Assembly: GCA_033026295.1 (NCBI GenBank)
Contig: CM065183.1
Location: 12,130,657-12,194,656 of the forward strand
Length of the DNA: 64,000 nt
DNA from: Channa striata
Taxonomy: Eukaryota > Chordata > Actinopteri > Anabantiformes > Channidae
Reading direction: 5' to 3'
Part shown: positions 13,091-25,351 of the stretch, piece after piece
Layout of the letters: each line of letters starts with the position of its first letter
How positions within the stretch are numbered: the stretch's first letter is position 1
Notes under the pieces: model-generated
Told to the model about the DNA's origin: nothing
Seen by the model: only the letters and a program-made list of their open reading frames with translations
Databases searched by the model: none
Made by a program: the position numbers and the translations under genes

Positions 13091-16000
13091 ACCGAATTGT
13101 ATTGTCAATGAACAACAAACCAATAAGCTAATGTGTACTGATGAACACATGCACCATCTTTCTTGCACTCGTGTGTTTTTAATTTTCCTTCTTGTCCAGT
13201 AGATACTTTCTTTATTGTTTCAAGCCATACGTGCATCTCGGGGAGCGGGTTTGTCTATTACTTATGTTATTTTCTCCAAGACGGCAATGAACTGGGGATG
13301 TTTCTCTTGTGTGAAATATCTCAACAAATATTAAACTGATTTCCATATTACCTGGCAAGGATGTTGATGTTCCCCGCAGGATGAGTTATATTAATTTAGA
13401 CACACATCTTGTGACATTATGAGCATTTAAACGTGTCTAATATATCAGGTTTATGAACAACTATGTGCCATTCGGACTCGTGGGCGCTGCCATATGTTTC
13501 GTGCTGATTAAGCAACGTTGATCCTCAGCTGAACTAAGATGATGAACATTATATCTGCTTATCTGTTGACATGTTAGCATGCCGACATAAAGATTCAGCT
13601 TAGCGCGGCTATAATGCAATACTTGGACAAAATTAACATAATCATAAACTGATATGTTAGTTGCCGATCCTTGACTTCCCACAGACACCAAAATGGTCAG
13701 TTGCGTTACCTTGTTGTTGCTGTAAATACTACAGCCCTCGTCATTTCATTCTCTCCACTTCGTTGTGCAGCATCCATCCATCCTGCTGATGATGTCATGT
13801 TATCGGTAAATACAACAGAACCGGTTCCTTCGGCAGACATGCCCACACCAAAACACAACCTCCAACATGCTTCAAAAATCAGATCACGAGCAGGTTCTAT
13901 CCTCTCTCAAACTTTTCTTTTGCGTTTTGTTTGATGCAAGTCAGGCTTTCATGTATATGCTTTTTGAAAACTAATCTAGGCTTTTCATTTGTCAGATTTA
14001 CCAGGTCATTTACATCTTGTGGTAAAGCCTCTGTATTTTTGTCCTCATTTCTTCTATAGATTCTTTTTGACACAGACCAACCTGCTTCCTATGGTGTTTT
14101 CCAACTCATAAACAGAAAGATTCCTCTGTCATTCATCATATTTTACTTGGAGATCCTGAGCTCACCACTGCTTTCTTTGGTTTTACAAAGGTACCGATTT
14201 TGACTGATTTTGGATTCTTCAGCCTAATGATGGCCTACGTCGATGGCAGTGACAGCTCCGTAGACGTAATGTTGAGGGTTAACAGCAACAAAATCCAAAG
14301 GCAAATGCAACAATTAACTTTAAAGCTTTTTATTTTCTAATTTTAGCTTATTTTTGCTTATAAAAGGGATAAAATGCACCTGGCTGTGGAACAGCTGAGC
14401 AACCAACTGTCCAAATATTTAAAAGCTGCCAAAACTGGGGTCTGTGAAAAAACGAATGATTTTACCATTCTGCCAATATTTTCAACTAAGTCATTAATGC
14501 ATTTATGTTTAAATTTCAAATAAATTGAGCATCTTAAAGTAAAATAAAAGTCAGAACCCCAAAACTACCATCTTTTTGTGTTTTAGCAGTTGACGTTAAT
14601 GCTTTGCGTCAACGAAAAGTATCTACAAATCTATAATTAATTCCTTAAAAATGAGCCAAAAGACAGTAGAAATACAACTTCCCCCATTAAATGACTCACA
14701 AAAGATTAAATAAAACAATTCATTAATTCAATTAAACCATTTTTATTAAATTTATAATAAAAACAGACAATCCTAGCAACTTTGAAACTAGATAAACACT
14801 TGGATACAACAAATAAATTGTTAAAATACTGTTTAAATTAGTTTACCTGTCATAATTTCTAATGAAAAAAGAATAATTATTTTTAGTGCATTCTGCTTAT
14901 GTTTGTACCATTGCACAAAATATGGATATTTGTGGACTGAGGGCAAATTATAACAGAGACAAGACTACATAAGCAACTTGCATATGACATTTTGGATTGA
15001 TAAACAGAAAATATTATTTCACTGTATTCATATCCCCAGTGATTAAGAAATAGGGTATGTGACATTTCAATTTCCTTTTTATTAATCTAACTATAAAGGT
15101 CAGAAGAGGAGACTGTAAACTTAATTTGAGAGTGGCAGGCCTTTCATAAATGAGGAGCACATACTGCCAGATCTGGATGACAGTAATTATGCCTTATGAA
15201 GCAAAAGTCACTTTTGCAATCATCTAATTTGTCCTGAATTAATACCAATCTGTTTACTTCACCCGCTCCCCCCAGTAGACTCATTATTGAGAAGATGAGC
15301 CTGTGGAAAATACAAAAAATAACTAAAGATGCATCATCAAATTTAAAACGTGTGTGTTTAAGTTTGTGTGTTAATGTTTTTGTCATTGTGACATGTCCAG
15401 CCTTGAATTTCATTTTTAACTTGTGGAACAAAATAAAAAGTTACAGTATGCTGGAGAAATTTTAAAAATATGTTTCAATTAGTGACACGTGCAGCAATGA
15501 ATTTCATTTGAAAGATGTAAGAGTCAAAGTGACAAGCTGCCTGTTAGTCCCTCCTCCCAAAATGACTTGTCTTCCACTGTCCCGGTGCAGCCTCAGGATC
15601 ACTAGCATCTGGCCGACATAAATGTCACCTTAGTCACACAGATGTTGTGCAGAAAGGCAGAAACAACAGGGACAGAAGGCGAACCATTTGGTCTCACCTC
15701 AAAGGCCTCGAAAGAAGCATTCATTGTCGCCTTGCCTTCATCAAATCAGGTGTTGTGTGACTGAGCAAACGCTGGGATGAAAATGGGGGTTTGTGTCACA
15801 ATGTGCTGTTTAATAAATGGGTATTAAATTATATTACCAGACTTTGTTGCCTCACAAAGGGAATTTGTTTCTTTTCATTTGGACGTTTTTGGACTCTCAC
15901 TGCTCATTTTTAGACAAATGTGGGAACGTTACATAAACCTCCCACATCCCACAGCCCCATGCGCCTTCCACTGAGCTAGTGGCTCGTCCCTGCTGATGCC

Positions 16001-18059
16001 CGACCGGCCTCCTGGTCATCATGTGATACGAGCACAGTGGGGTTGTCTCAGACGTCAGGTTGGTTGACAGCTCACCCTTAAACCAACAGCGGCGCCTGCA
16101 GCCGATACGTTCTGCCACAGTAGCTGTTGCCGTTGAGGGGTCGCTCAGGTTGCGTATCGGCACTCTGAACACTCTGAAATCAGTTTAAAGGTCACGTTCC
16201 AAAGTAAGGACAAAACAGCGTGGTTTAGTTCAGTGTGACTGGTTTGATATGATTTGTCAAGTAAAAAGTCAAATGTTATATGACATTTAGTGGTTAAAAT
16301 TTCATGACGTTAAAGAATCAAGATTTTTGTAGACTTATGTTAACCACACTTGTCAGCTACTGTCGGCAAACAGATTTAAAGCTGCAGACCGTATTACCCA
16401 AGCATTATATTTTATGATCATTAAGTGATCTGTAGAAGTTCTTAATTTCAGCCGTGCCAAAAGCTTAATTATAGAACTGGTAAAGTTGGCTCGTCTCGCT
16501 GCTGGTCAGTTTGTAATTGGTTTAACTCTTACTTTAAATACAACGCCTGGGCCTGGCGGCTCGGTGGTAGATCATTGGGTCAGAATACAGAAGTGACGTT
16601 CATGCCGAATCTGACTTCCATTCCGGATGGATTTGGAATAAGGGGGCTGGTTGACGTGATACATTCAGGGACAAGCAGGCTTGTTAATTGGGGAGGCAGG
16701 TCTGTACTGTGACTGTTACGTCTACTTTTGGTGACCATGTCACTGGGGATGAGTTTGAAGGTATTTAGGAAACCTGCCAACTAGAAATCTGAGGGTTGTT
16801 GGATTTACAGAAGCAAACAGTCAGAGGAGGAAAATCAGGTAAATGTTTCGGGCCCTTTACAACATTTTGGATGAAGAGGCCCCCATGGAAACTAATACTG
16901 GCACAGAACTCCCAGAACCTCCTAGAAAAGCTCGGGTTCTAAGTGAGGCACCTTTTACCGCTGGGCTTCAATGGGCAAGCACGACTCATAGATTCTAACA
17001 CTTTTCATATTATTATTGTTTTTGCTCTTTGTGCGTCTCAGAGCTGACTTACAGGGTAGGAGAGAAAGAAAGTCCATGTTGCACCTTTGTACCCCACAAA
17101 AAACACCTGTAAAGGGAAGAAAGTGGTGAAAAGCAACTTTTAGCTTGTGGACAGAGTTTTAATTTAAAAAAGGCAGCATTGGTGTGTGATGATTGATCCT
17201 ACAGTCAGGTGCTGCAGCCCTGTAAAAAGACGATTAGAAAGCTGGTTACACATATACAAGTCAGAGAAACTGACATTGCCCAGGAGAAATCTGCTGTGCA
17301 AAATCAGGTTTCCATAGTCCCCTACAGTGGCTATGGAAGTCAGCTTCCTTTTTCTGTAATGTACCGCAACCTGGTTACTACCAGGTAAATCAACCACTTG
17401 ACAGGGAACAGCAGGAAATTAAAGGTGTAACAGTTTCAGACTCAGGATCTTGATGCAAATACGAGACAACACAGCTGTTGCAGAGTTCACAAGTTTTTCT
17501 AATAGTTTCTGCAGACACGACTTAAACAGGTTCACCTTTGCACGAAAACAGGAGGAAAGTCAGTGATTACAGCTGAGTTCCGGTGAGTAGCAGTAGCAGA
17601 CAGAGGGTGCAGAGTTCAGTTCATAATCAGAGGGAATACGGCAGGGAAAACACTGCAAACCAGGTGTTAGAGTAAATATGAAGGACTAATTCTCAGTCAA
17701 GGATGAACAGTCGAGTTAGTTACCGACAGACTGAGGCAGACACACGCTGCAGGCAGGGAGCAGAATATAGACCCAATCTAAACAAGGCCAGGCATGAGCA
17801 GAGTCCTCGGGGGGATACAGGGTGGTAGGAAACAAGTGAAGGTGGGTGAACTTACAACAAAGCTTCAGAAGTTTTTATAATTAATGTCATGTCTGTCTGT
17901 TTGACATCGTTGGTGCCGAGGTCAGTTCCAAATATGAAACACGTTTAAAAAAAAAAGTTTAAAAACTAGTAGCAGCACTCACCGATTGTCACAGATTGTT
18001 TTTTTTTTTTTTTACACACGTCTTCTTGCCTGCATGTTTCAGACCTTTGGATCTTGGAA
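13091..18059. other. Intergenic, no gene recognised
   Basis: AT-rich, with only short open frames. Some stretches (about 15,540-15,720 and 15,940-16,170) are less AT-rich but carry no recognisable exon. No RNA gene is seen. Confidence 0.5.
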
Positions 18060-18145
18060 GCTGAGGCAGGCTAAGTGTGAGCCGCAAGTCGGTGTGTGTT
18101 GCTGTACTCGTAAATCGCTTTAGATAAAAGCATCTGCTAAATGAA
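18060..18145 (+). repeat. SINE-like repeat tail
   Basis: The stretch ends with AAATCGCTTTAGATAAAAGC followed by ATCTGCTAAATGA. This is the characteristic tail of a very abundant interspersed repeat in teleosts (usual form CGCTTTGGATAAAAGCGTCT). The upstream body is degenerate, so the family name is left open. Confidence 0.5.
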
Positions 18146-18499
18146 CAACTATAGAGATGAAATTCTTACTATAAAAACAAGAACAATAAAAATGAAACAG
18201 TTGACTGCACATTATATTAACGACGGGGCTCCAGTGACGGTCAGTTGCAGCGATGGGTGCATCATTTTAGGACAACTATAGGGAAAGAGATATGTCATGG
18301 TTGGAAGGTGGAGGATAAAGTGTCTAGTTAACATAGGAGACAGGAGTATTAACCACTTTATCACTGGTCAAGTGCTCTGTGACTTCCAGCACCTGCACGG
18401 AACACACCACAGCCTCCCTTCAATCTCACTGTGCTGTAGGAGGCAAATTGGTCAGGAGAGAGCAGCAAAACCCAGTGACCTTCTGTAATAACAAGCGGC

Positions 18500-18900
18500 T
18501 GGCCGTAATGAATTCATTTTACCAGCAAAAGCTGCTAAATGAGAAAACAGAGAGAGTGATCAGAGAATAAGGATTCAGAACACAGACCTATAAACGCGTC
18601 ATTAATGAAGCAGCAGGGGAGCAGCTGAGCTCAGTGTTAATGAAATATCCAGCATGTCTTGATAAAGTCTGAAGAACGGGCAAATCTGAAGCTTTCACAT
18701 GTTTTTTTTCCCGTGTTTACAAGACAACAAAGCCAATAAATATGAAGCACAAAATAAGTCTTGTTAAAGCTCCGCTCGTATTTCAGGGCAGCACGTGTGT
18801 TTATAACTACTTTAATTGCTGATTCCCCGGACTTAGGCTCATAATGCAGTCGTGTAATTTAAGCAAAATTCAGTACAATATACGCCTTAGAGGAGCAATT
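18500..18900. other. Possible conserved noncoding element
   Basis: No plausible coding frame. The block carries a cluster of motif cores: CATTAATGA, TTAATGAAAT, TGTTTAC (FOX), GCACGTGTG (E-box), TTTAATTGC, AGCAATTAAAC. There are no repeats or microsatellites. Enhancer function is inference. Confidence 0.3.
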
Positions 18901-19439
18901 AAACAAAAAAACAAAGCCAATTTATTGTGCACATTAATTTCACACAAGCCAAAGCTTTCCACAGTCTTGCACAAATGCTCTTGTTTGGGAATTACTGAGA
19001 GATAACAACCATGAAAAAATGACAAGTGGCTCCGAGGTGGGCGGTGAATAGTTGGAGACTGAATCAGTTGGGGAACGCAAGCCAAGTGCATGAAGGCAGT
19101 TAGAGACTGAAAAGTACTCGAGGCAACAACAGCAAGCGGCAAAAAAAAAAATGCGCCTGTCATCAAACACACCTACTAAGTATGATTAGCAAAATGCCAG
19201 TTTACATGTACAATTCATTGAACTTAATCTGTTCTAACAAAGGACAACAAAGCTCAGCGCAGCTGTGTTCAGATCAGCCGTCCCTCCGGGGACGCCCAAT
19301 AAAACAGTGCAGTCATGCACTGGCAGAAACACTCATTGAAATACTGATACTAGGAAAAAAGAGCTGCGCTTTTCCACAGCTGCAGCAATATTGCCTGATT
19401 TTGTTATATGGCTGTAGTGAATAATCTTTAAATCTGAGG

Positions 19440-20325
19440 CAGGCGATATAATATAGTTCCCCCCTGTTTATTGTGTGCACACAGTCCAGCTTTAGTGCCA
19501 GGTAAGTTGTTCATTTTCTACTAACTGTGACAAGGTCCTGTTCATTTTCTGTAAATGTCCTGGGCACCAACAACACAAGGAAGAAATGTGTTTGAGTGAT
19601 ACTCCCGTACCAGCCATGCACCAGAGGCGGATTGTCATGCCCCTTACAAACTGTTTGTGGGTGGGGCCTTTATGATTCGGACCTTTTTTTACAGCACATC
19701 CCACAGATGCTCGATACGTTTGGAGTAGGAGGTCAAGATAATTTCTTATATTCTTATATCCTGCTAACAGATGGCCGCTGACATGAAGAAGTTCATCCAC
19801 ATGAATTCCAGGACCCAAGGTTTGACCCAGCATTGTCATGACACATGCCTTCCTCCCATCCGTGTCATCTCTTCCTCGGGTAAAAGAGGCGACCAGCCAT
19901 CCACATGATTTGAAAGAAAATGTGATTCACCAGACCAGGCCACCTTCTGTTGCAACAGGGTCCGGTTCTGACGCTCACATGCGCTTTGCAGCCCCATACA
20001 CAGGAAGCTGCGATGCACAGTGTGACACATAGCTGCCGATACAAAACAGTTCAAGTTGCAGGAGCTCCTCTGTTCTGTGGGATGAGACCGACAGTTCACC
20101 AGAATATCGAACCCGCCCAACCAGACCTGACGTTCGGAAGATGCCTTGACATCTAAACACTGTAATTAGACTTGTATTAGAGACAATTGTTCTTGCTTCT
20201 GGATAAACTGATTGAGCATTTGCTGCCTTCTTTACTCCACCCTTTAGAAGCTCCATTTTAACAAGATACCGTAATCAATTGTTATTCAATATGTCTGCCA
20301 TTGGTATTAATGTTGTGGCTGATCC
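19440..20325 (-). mobile_element. Decayed Tc1/mariner-like transposon
   Basis: An old copy of a widespread fish Tc1-like DNA transposon, coding strand minus. The right end carries the terminal inverted repeat TTAATGTTGTGGCTGATC. Inside, minus-strand fragments read like Tc1 transposase: LGQTLGPGIHVDEL near 19,800 (family ETLGPAIHVD) and KVAWSGESHFLSNHVDGW near 19,900-19,960 (family AWSDESRF-HHVDG). The catalytic Asp of the SDE motif reads Gly. Frameshifts split the frame, the left terminus is hard to place and the HTH region is missing, so the copy is inactive. The element end and family style are recognised from memory, not by a search. Confidence 0.75.
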
Positions 20326-21334
20326 GAATATAAGTGACCTATGGTGACAGAGGGATCAGAACCATATTTTTAACCGCACACATGGTTTGACAATGATTTC
20401 ACTGAGCTTGTTGGTGAGATCACCTGCATAACGCTCCATTAATTAATATTGAAATAAGCTGTGTATGATTGTGAAGGATCATCAGCCATCTACAAACAAA
20501 CTGATGAAGGCATGTATTTTTGCATGATGTGTATAGTGCATTGTTTGCAATCACATTCACCATCATAACTCTATTAGCTCATAATATGTGCCAGTACTCA
20601 GCTAAAATTTACTGCTCCCAAGTGGCCACAAAGAACTGATTATTGCTAGTGTTTGTTTTTATTAAAAATGTCCATACATATTTTTTCACAGCAAACTGGA
20701 TTCTGAATCGTTTACAGTAGAATCCGTGTCACAATTTCACAGAACAGACAAAAAGAAATTAAGGGATCTTTGTTAAAATAGTTTGTTTGAACTATGTTTG
20801 ATTTATAGTTAAAAAATTACTATCAAATGATGTTATTCAGGGTATAACATTTCATCTGCTCATAACTAATGTTTATTACACTGCCCATGAATTCTAAAAA
20901 CTGAAACGAAATTAAAGTTAGGGAAATATTCACCTCAACGACTCTAGACATCAAATGAAATATGACTAGCAAATCTCCCGAGTTCATTTGTCACAGCTGA
21001 ATGACGCAGAGGGTGCACAGGGGGTTATTATTACCAGCCAATTTACTACATAACTGCGAGTGCAACCACCATGAAACTTCACAAAAGGCTGCGCTAATTA
21101 TCTCCAGTTTGTGTGAACCCTGCCATCCTTTGAAAGCTAGATGAATGCGCACTACAAATTATGAAAAATTCTATTGATTGAATATCTTCAAGCTGTTTGG
21201 AAAGTGCTCAAACTCATTGACTGACCCACTTGTTTCAGCAGAAATAACCTTTTAAGTTTTTTCTTTTCAAAGGAGTGTTTTTTTTTTCCTTTCCACCGTC
21301 CTGTGGTTTCACAGCCCTGCTGCTTTTTGTTCCA
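20326..21334. other. Intergenic, no gene recognised
   Basis: No gene. The part at about 20,990-21,180 is somewhat motif-rich (CTAATTATC, GGTTATTATTACC) and adjoins the candidate regulatory block that follows. Confidence 0.5.
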
Positions 21335-21530
21335 GCCATCTAATGAGGAGCTAATTGACACCTGCAATGCCAGGTGAATGTAGCCCAATGTAATTAACCA
21401 CCGGCTAAGATAAATAACCAGCCGCACTGTGGCTCCTGAGGACAGGGCTGAGAATCACTATATTAAAGAAACAAATCGCTGTGGTAATTAACACAATGCA
21501 AACGAAATGTCAATTTTTCAATTAGCAAAG
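21335..21530. other. Possible conserved noncoding element rich in homeodomain motifs
   Basis: Within 200 bp occur GCTAATTGACACCTGC, GTAATTAACC, GGTAATTAAC and CAATTAGC (homeodomain cores), plus CACCTGC and CCAGGTGA (E-box, ZEB/Snail type) and a TGACA (MEIS-like) core. There is no repeat signature and no coding frame. The evidence is motif density only. Confidence 0.35.
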
Positions 21531-21634
21531 AAGAAAAGGGCAAAATGCTTTGTAGCAATGATTAAATGAGACAAACTCTCGAAATGACCACAGTCCGAAA
21601 AAAAGCACACAGCAGGGGGATCTGCAAATGACTT

Positions 21635-21940
21635 AAAGGGATAGTTGGACGTGGTGAAAATTTACTTGCTTTCCAGGAGTTACATGAAGAGATCGACCTC
21701 TCTCCCAAACTGTTCCACCCCAGGCCCCTGATTAGCATTAGCTTCCAGCTGGGGCCACTTTTCTGTAAGATGCCTGAAAAATCCATTGAAAATACTGAGG
21801 TAATTTGAATGCCCTTTTTATAGATCATAGTTTAAGTTAAAATGTAATATATATTTTTTATATATTTTTATTCCCGCCAATTTGCTGAGACACCTTTGGC
21901 ACCTCCTGGAGTACCCTGAGGGGCCTGTGAGGGGGCCCTC
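21635..21940. repeat. Probable interspersed fish repeat, degenerate
   Basis: The block begins with TTAAAGGGATAGTT and contains a GAAGAGATCGACCTCTCTC section, resembling a common teleost nonautonomous DNA repeat. It ends in GAGACACCTTTGGCACCTCC. Boundaries are approximate and the family is not assigned. Confidence 0.3.
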
Positions 21941-22579
21941 ACTCTAAAAAACAGGAGCATATATTGTCTTAGCATTAAAACTGGAAATTTGGTCCCTTAA
22001 AACACTGTGTAATAGACAGAATGATATACAGCATTTCATTTTAGCAAGAAACCAAAAAAAAAAAACAGACCAAAACCAAACCATCAGAATCTCACATCTT
22101 TTCAACTCCATAGGACCGACTACTGAAGTTGGACAACTGATCAAGCGAGCAGAAAGCTTTCTCAGCTCGAGGATCTCAGCCCAGAGACCACTCAAACCGG
22201 CATGTTGGTCCCCTTCTCGGTGCCAGTCTAGGCTACAGCCGGGCTGGCAACGGTGGCAAGTCCTCACAAACTCCTCCTTCGAGGTTAGCCCCAAAAAGCC
22301 CTCACCTCCCCACACTGGGCCGGGTCTGTGGTCACCTCTGCTAACCAGAAAGGCTAAGAAGTTTAAGATGTGCTTTGAAAACAATCGATCAAATGTTAAA
22401 ATCCATCTTTCACTGCAGTGAGAGCCAGCAGTAGGACTGGGGATAATAGCTACTGGACGTTTGGATACAGTACTGACTCAGACGAGCGCGGAGAGGGAGG
22501 GATCGATGGCGAAAAAACCCCACTGTGTGTGCAGCTGAGTGATGATGTTCATGCTCATAGCGCCTCCTGGGCCCCGCTA

Positions 22580-22870
22580 CAGTCTACATGTTATGGGCTT
22601 TAAATGTAATCCAAGCATTGTCAATCACAAAGCCACAAAGTGGCCTAACTGCCTCTCTCATCACCGTCTTCGTTCTTTTAATCTGCTTTAATGAATCCGG
22701 CATTGATCCTAACACTACCGGGAGAGAAATGAGCACCCAACGGACCCTTGGGAAATTGATCGGCCATCTACAGGCTGGTAAGCTGACAAAGTGCTGATGA
22801 CTTAGATCCTGCAGTTTTAATGGTTTTTGACAATGTAACGTCCTAATTATAGCTACAGGCAACACATACA
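22580..22870. other. Possible conserved noncoding element
   Basis: Both strands stay open for 60-95 codons here, but with no recognisable protein or splice context. The base composition is balanced, with ACAAAG (SOX-like) and CTAATTATAG cores and no repeat signature. Conservation has not been tested. Confidence 0.25.
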
Positions 22871-23126
22871 ATGTTTAATATACATTTCTTTAATGTGAAA
22901 CGTTAAATTTAATTTCTAATATGCACAATTATTGCACGTTACTCTTTACCCACTACTGAGAACCAGAAGCAGCACAGCACATTCCTTGTTGGTGTTTTAT
23001 GCTTTTGCTGATTGTCTGGAATTCCCCCTTCACCTCTGCGCACACATTTCATTTTACTTGCTTCTGTTGCTGCCTATGTTCCTCTTCTTTCTCTGTGAAC
23101 TGTGAGGCTGCCAGATAGGAAATACC

Positions 23127-23168
<42 letters not shown>
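23127..23168. repeat. (CAGA)n microsatellite
   Basis: About ten CAGA/GACA tetranucleotide units with one AAAC interruption. It lies 50 bp left of the tandem duplication. Confidence 0.9.
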
Positions 23169-23169
<1 letters not shown>

Positions 23170-23218
23170 GGCTGCAGTGTAAACCACGGGTCCTTAAATT
23201 GGTGAGTTTTAAAATGAC

Positions 23219-23397
23219 AGCCTACAGGACGTAGACTTAAACACATTAATCCCTGCCTGTTGGCCTTACAATCACTAGTTTCAGGTTAAACAGGTTTGCA
23301 GCTCCCTCCAGCCTACAGGACGTAGACTTAAACACATTAATCCCTGCCTGTTCTTACAATCACTAGTTTCAGGTTAAACAGGTTTGCAGCTCCCTCC
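23219..23397. repeat. Two-copy tandem duplication of about 90 bp
   Basis: Copy 1 (23,219-23,309, 91 bp) and copy 2 (23,310-23,397, 88 bp) are directly adjacent. They are identical by eye except for a 3-bp deletion (GTTGGCCTTA becomes GTTCTTA). Both begin AGCCTACAGGACGTAGAC and end GCTCCCTCC. The near-identity implies a recent event, or possibly an assembly artefact. Confidence 0.9.
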
Positions 23398-23399
23398 AG

Positions 23400-25015
23400 T
23401 GTAAAGGGATGGACGGCAGTGAAATGATTATTACTAATGAAAACTGCCCGAGAACAACAACATCAACCGAAATAAATTAGGAGTAACTCTACAACGCTGT
23501 CGTCATTTTAGGCTTCATTTTGGACTTTCTTTGTCCAGTCGATCTGTGGCTGCAGAGGCTGGAACATGGAGACATGCTGAATTTACGGCTGCCAATGTTG
23601 GTCTGTGACCTGTTTTAATAACATTACCGTGTCAGTGGCCTTGTGTTTACCAGCCTGTGCACAGTCAAACATTTGGTTTTATTAATATTCACAGAAAGAT
23701 TAAAAACATTGAGTTCATCTGCGTTGGTGGGTGGTTTTCAACACATCCAGTATGCAGAAGTGTCAGGAAAACAAACTTCATTATAGGCCATGACTTTAGA
23801 ACTAATACATGCTCACAGTGGACATAAAAATGGTATGCATGTTTTACCGAGATCTTTTGAATATTTTATCCACCCAATTTATATCACAGCATGGATTTCT
23901 CCATTTCATACTATAGAAACGCCAGCCACCAAAATAACCATTAAGTTGACACCACTCTGAACATTGCTGAATATTTATTGAAAGACTTTTGTATCAGTTA
24001 CTAATATATCATTTCACATAATACTCCTAGAAGTTTTTAAACAGAGCAAACTGAAAATGTGGCGATTACATCTGAAATCATAATTTTTTTTCCAATAAAG
24101 GAGAAATCACCCTTTGTGCTCTTATTTAAAATTACTACCAATAACCTTTCATGCATGCAAAAGGTTTTTTACCTGAGACATCAGCTGGCCTTTAAAGGTT
24201 ACTACCACAACCATGTCACAACTTCACCTAAAAGGAGCTTTTGCACTCACTCGACATCTCATCAGATTAAGAAGGATCTGTTTGTGGCGTAGTGGCTCTG
24301 CCGGCTGGCTTAAAGGATGCCAATCCTTAAGAATATGATGCCATTTGTCACGTTTAGGTGACATTTTTAAAACCGCAGCAGTAGCAATAAACTGATATGT
24401 GAAGTCATGTGACCAAAATAACCTTTTCTAGCCAAGTTCCTTTTTATACTGACGTTTTAATGGTTCTTTGGATCATGGGATGAGGAGGGTTTCACATCAG
24501 CTATGGCAGAAGTGAATTCTCAACTGTTTACAAGATACATTTCTTACTTTATACAGTGGAAAAGTCATTTATGTATAGAAAACTCTACTATTCTGGTCTG
24601 ATGAATACTAGAATTCTATTCTGCTATAACGGTTCGTACATTTTATACTTTTCAATGCAGTAAGTAAATAAAAGGCAGAAACTACAACCCAATGATCTAA
24701 AATAGAGCAAGATTGAAAATCAAAAAGCAAATCATTTATAATGAGGAATGACCCAATTAAAAGTTGCCAAAAAAATCCACAATATAACAGTTAACTGCAA
24801 AACCAATGTTTTAATTATAATAACACTCAAATGAATATGAGTCATGAAATACTTTAAAAAGGTTGATTACAAGCAACAGTTCAAGGCAAAAAAAAGCATA
24901 AAACAAAGATCTAAGAATCTAATAAAATGCAGGCTAATTAATGTAATAAATTAAAAGGGTTTAATGTCATTAAGGATTACAGCAAACCGATGCTGTAGAA
25001 AAATGGGAGAGAAAT
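23400..25015. other. Intergenic, downstream of eif4e
   Basis: AT-rich sequence with no coding exon. It lies 3' of the predicted eif4e polyadenylation site. Confidence 0.5.
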
Positions 25016-25020
25016 ATACA

Positions 25021-25030
25021 TTTATTTATT
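25021..25030 (-). other. eif4e polyadenylation signal (AATAAATAAA)
   Basis: On the minus strand two overlapping AATAAA hexamers lie about 320 nt 3' of the eif4e stop codon, giving a 3' UTR of roughly 340 nt. More distal sites cannot be excluded. Confidence 0.55.
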
Positions 25031-25351
25031 TTTTTTGCATTTCAGAATTCCCTGCCATTCAAAAAGAAAATCAACACAAATTTCTTTAGTAGAGTACGCG
25101 GCGCTCTGAATGTCACTCACTATTATTTCATTGTTAGTGTTTTGGAAGAATTATGCTCAGCTGTGTGTCATGGGTTTTTGTTTTTTCCCCCCTTGGTTAT
25201 TTGTCCTGGGCAGGTTTATGGAAACATTTGACATGTAGTCTTGGATTGGGTGGTTTCTTCCAGATTGCATTCCGCAGTCTTTGCAGCAAAGTAAACATAT
25301 GCACCGACAACAAATAAGACAGGAAAATGAAAGAGGCACGTAGGGCATTTC

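Noticed and set aside
21944..22384. 146-codon minus-strand frame
   Set aside because: It lies at the edge of a degenerate repeat and includes poly-A derived Phe/Lys runs. No domain is recognisable.
23219..23397. CRISPR-like direct repeats
   Set aside because: Only two adjacent copies, no spacers, and a eukaryotic context. It is a simple tandem duplication.
1..25000. Possible tspan5 exons, expected left of eif4e from human gene order
   Set aside because: I searched the minus strand for the conserved first-exon start (MSGKHYKGPEVSC) and found nothing similar.
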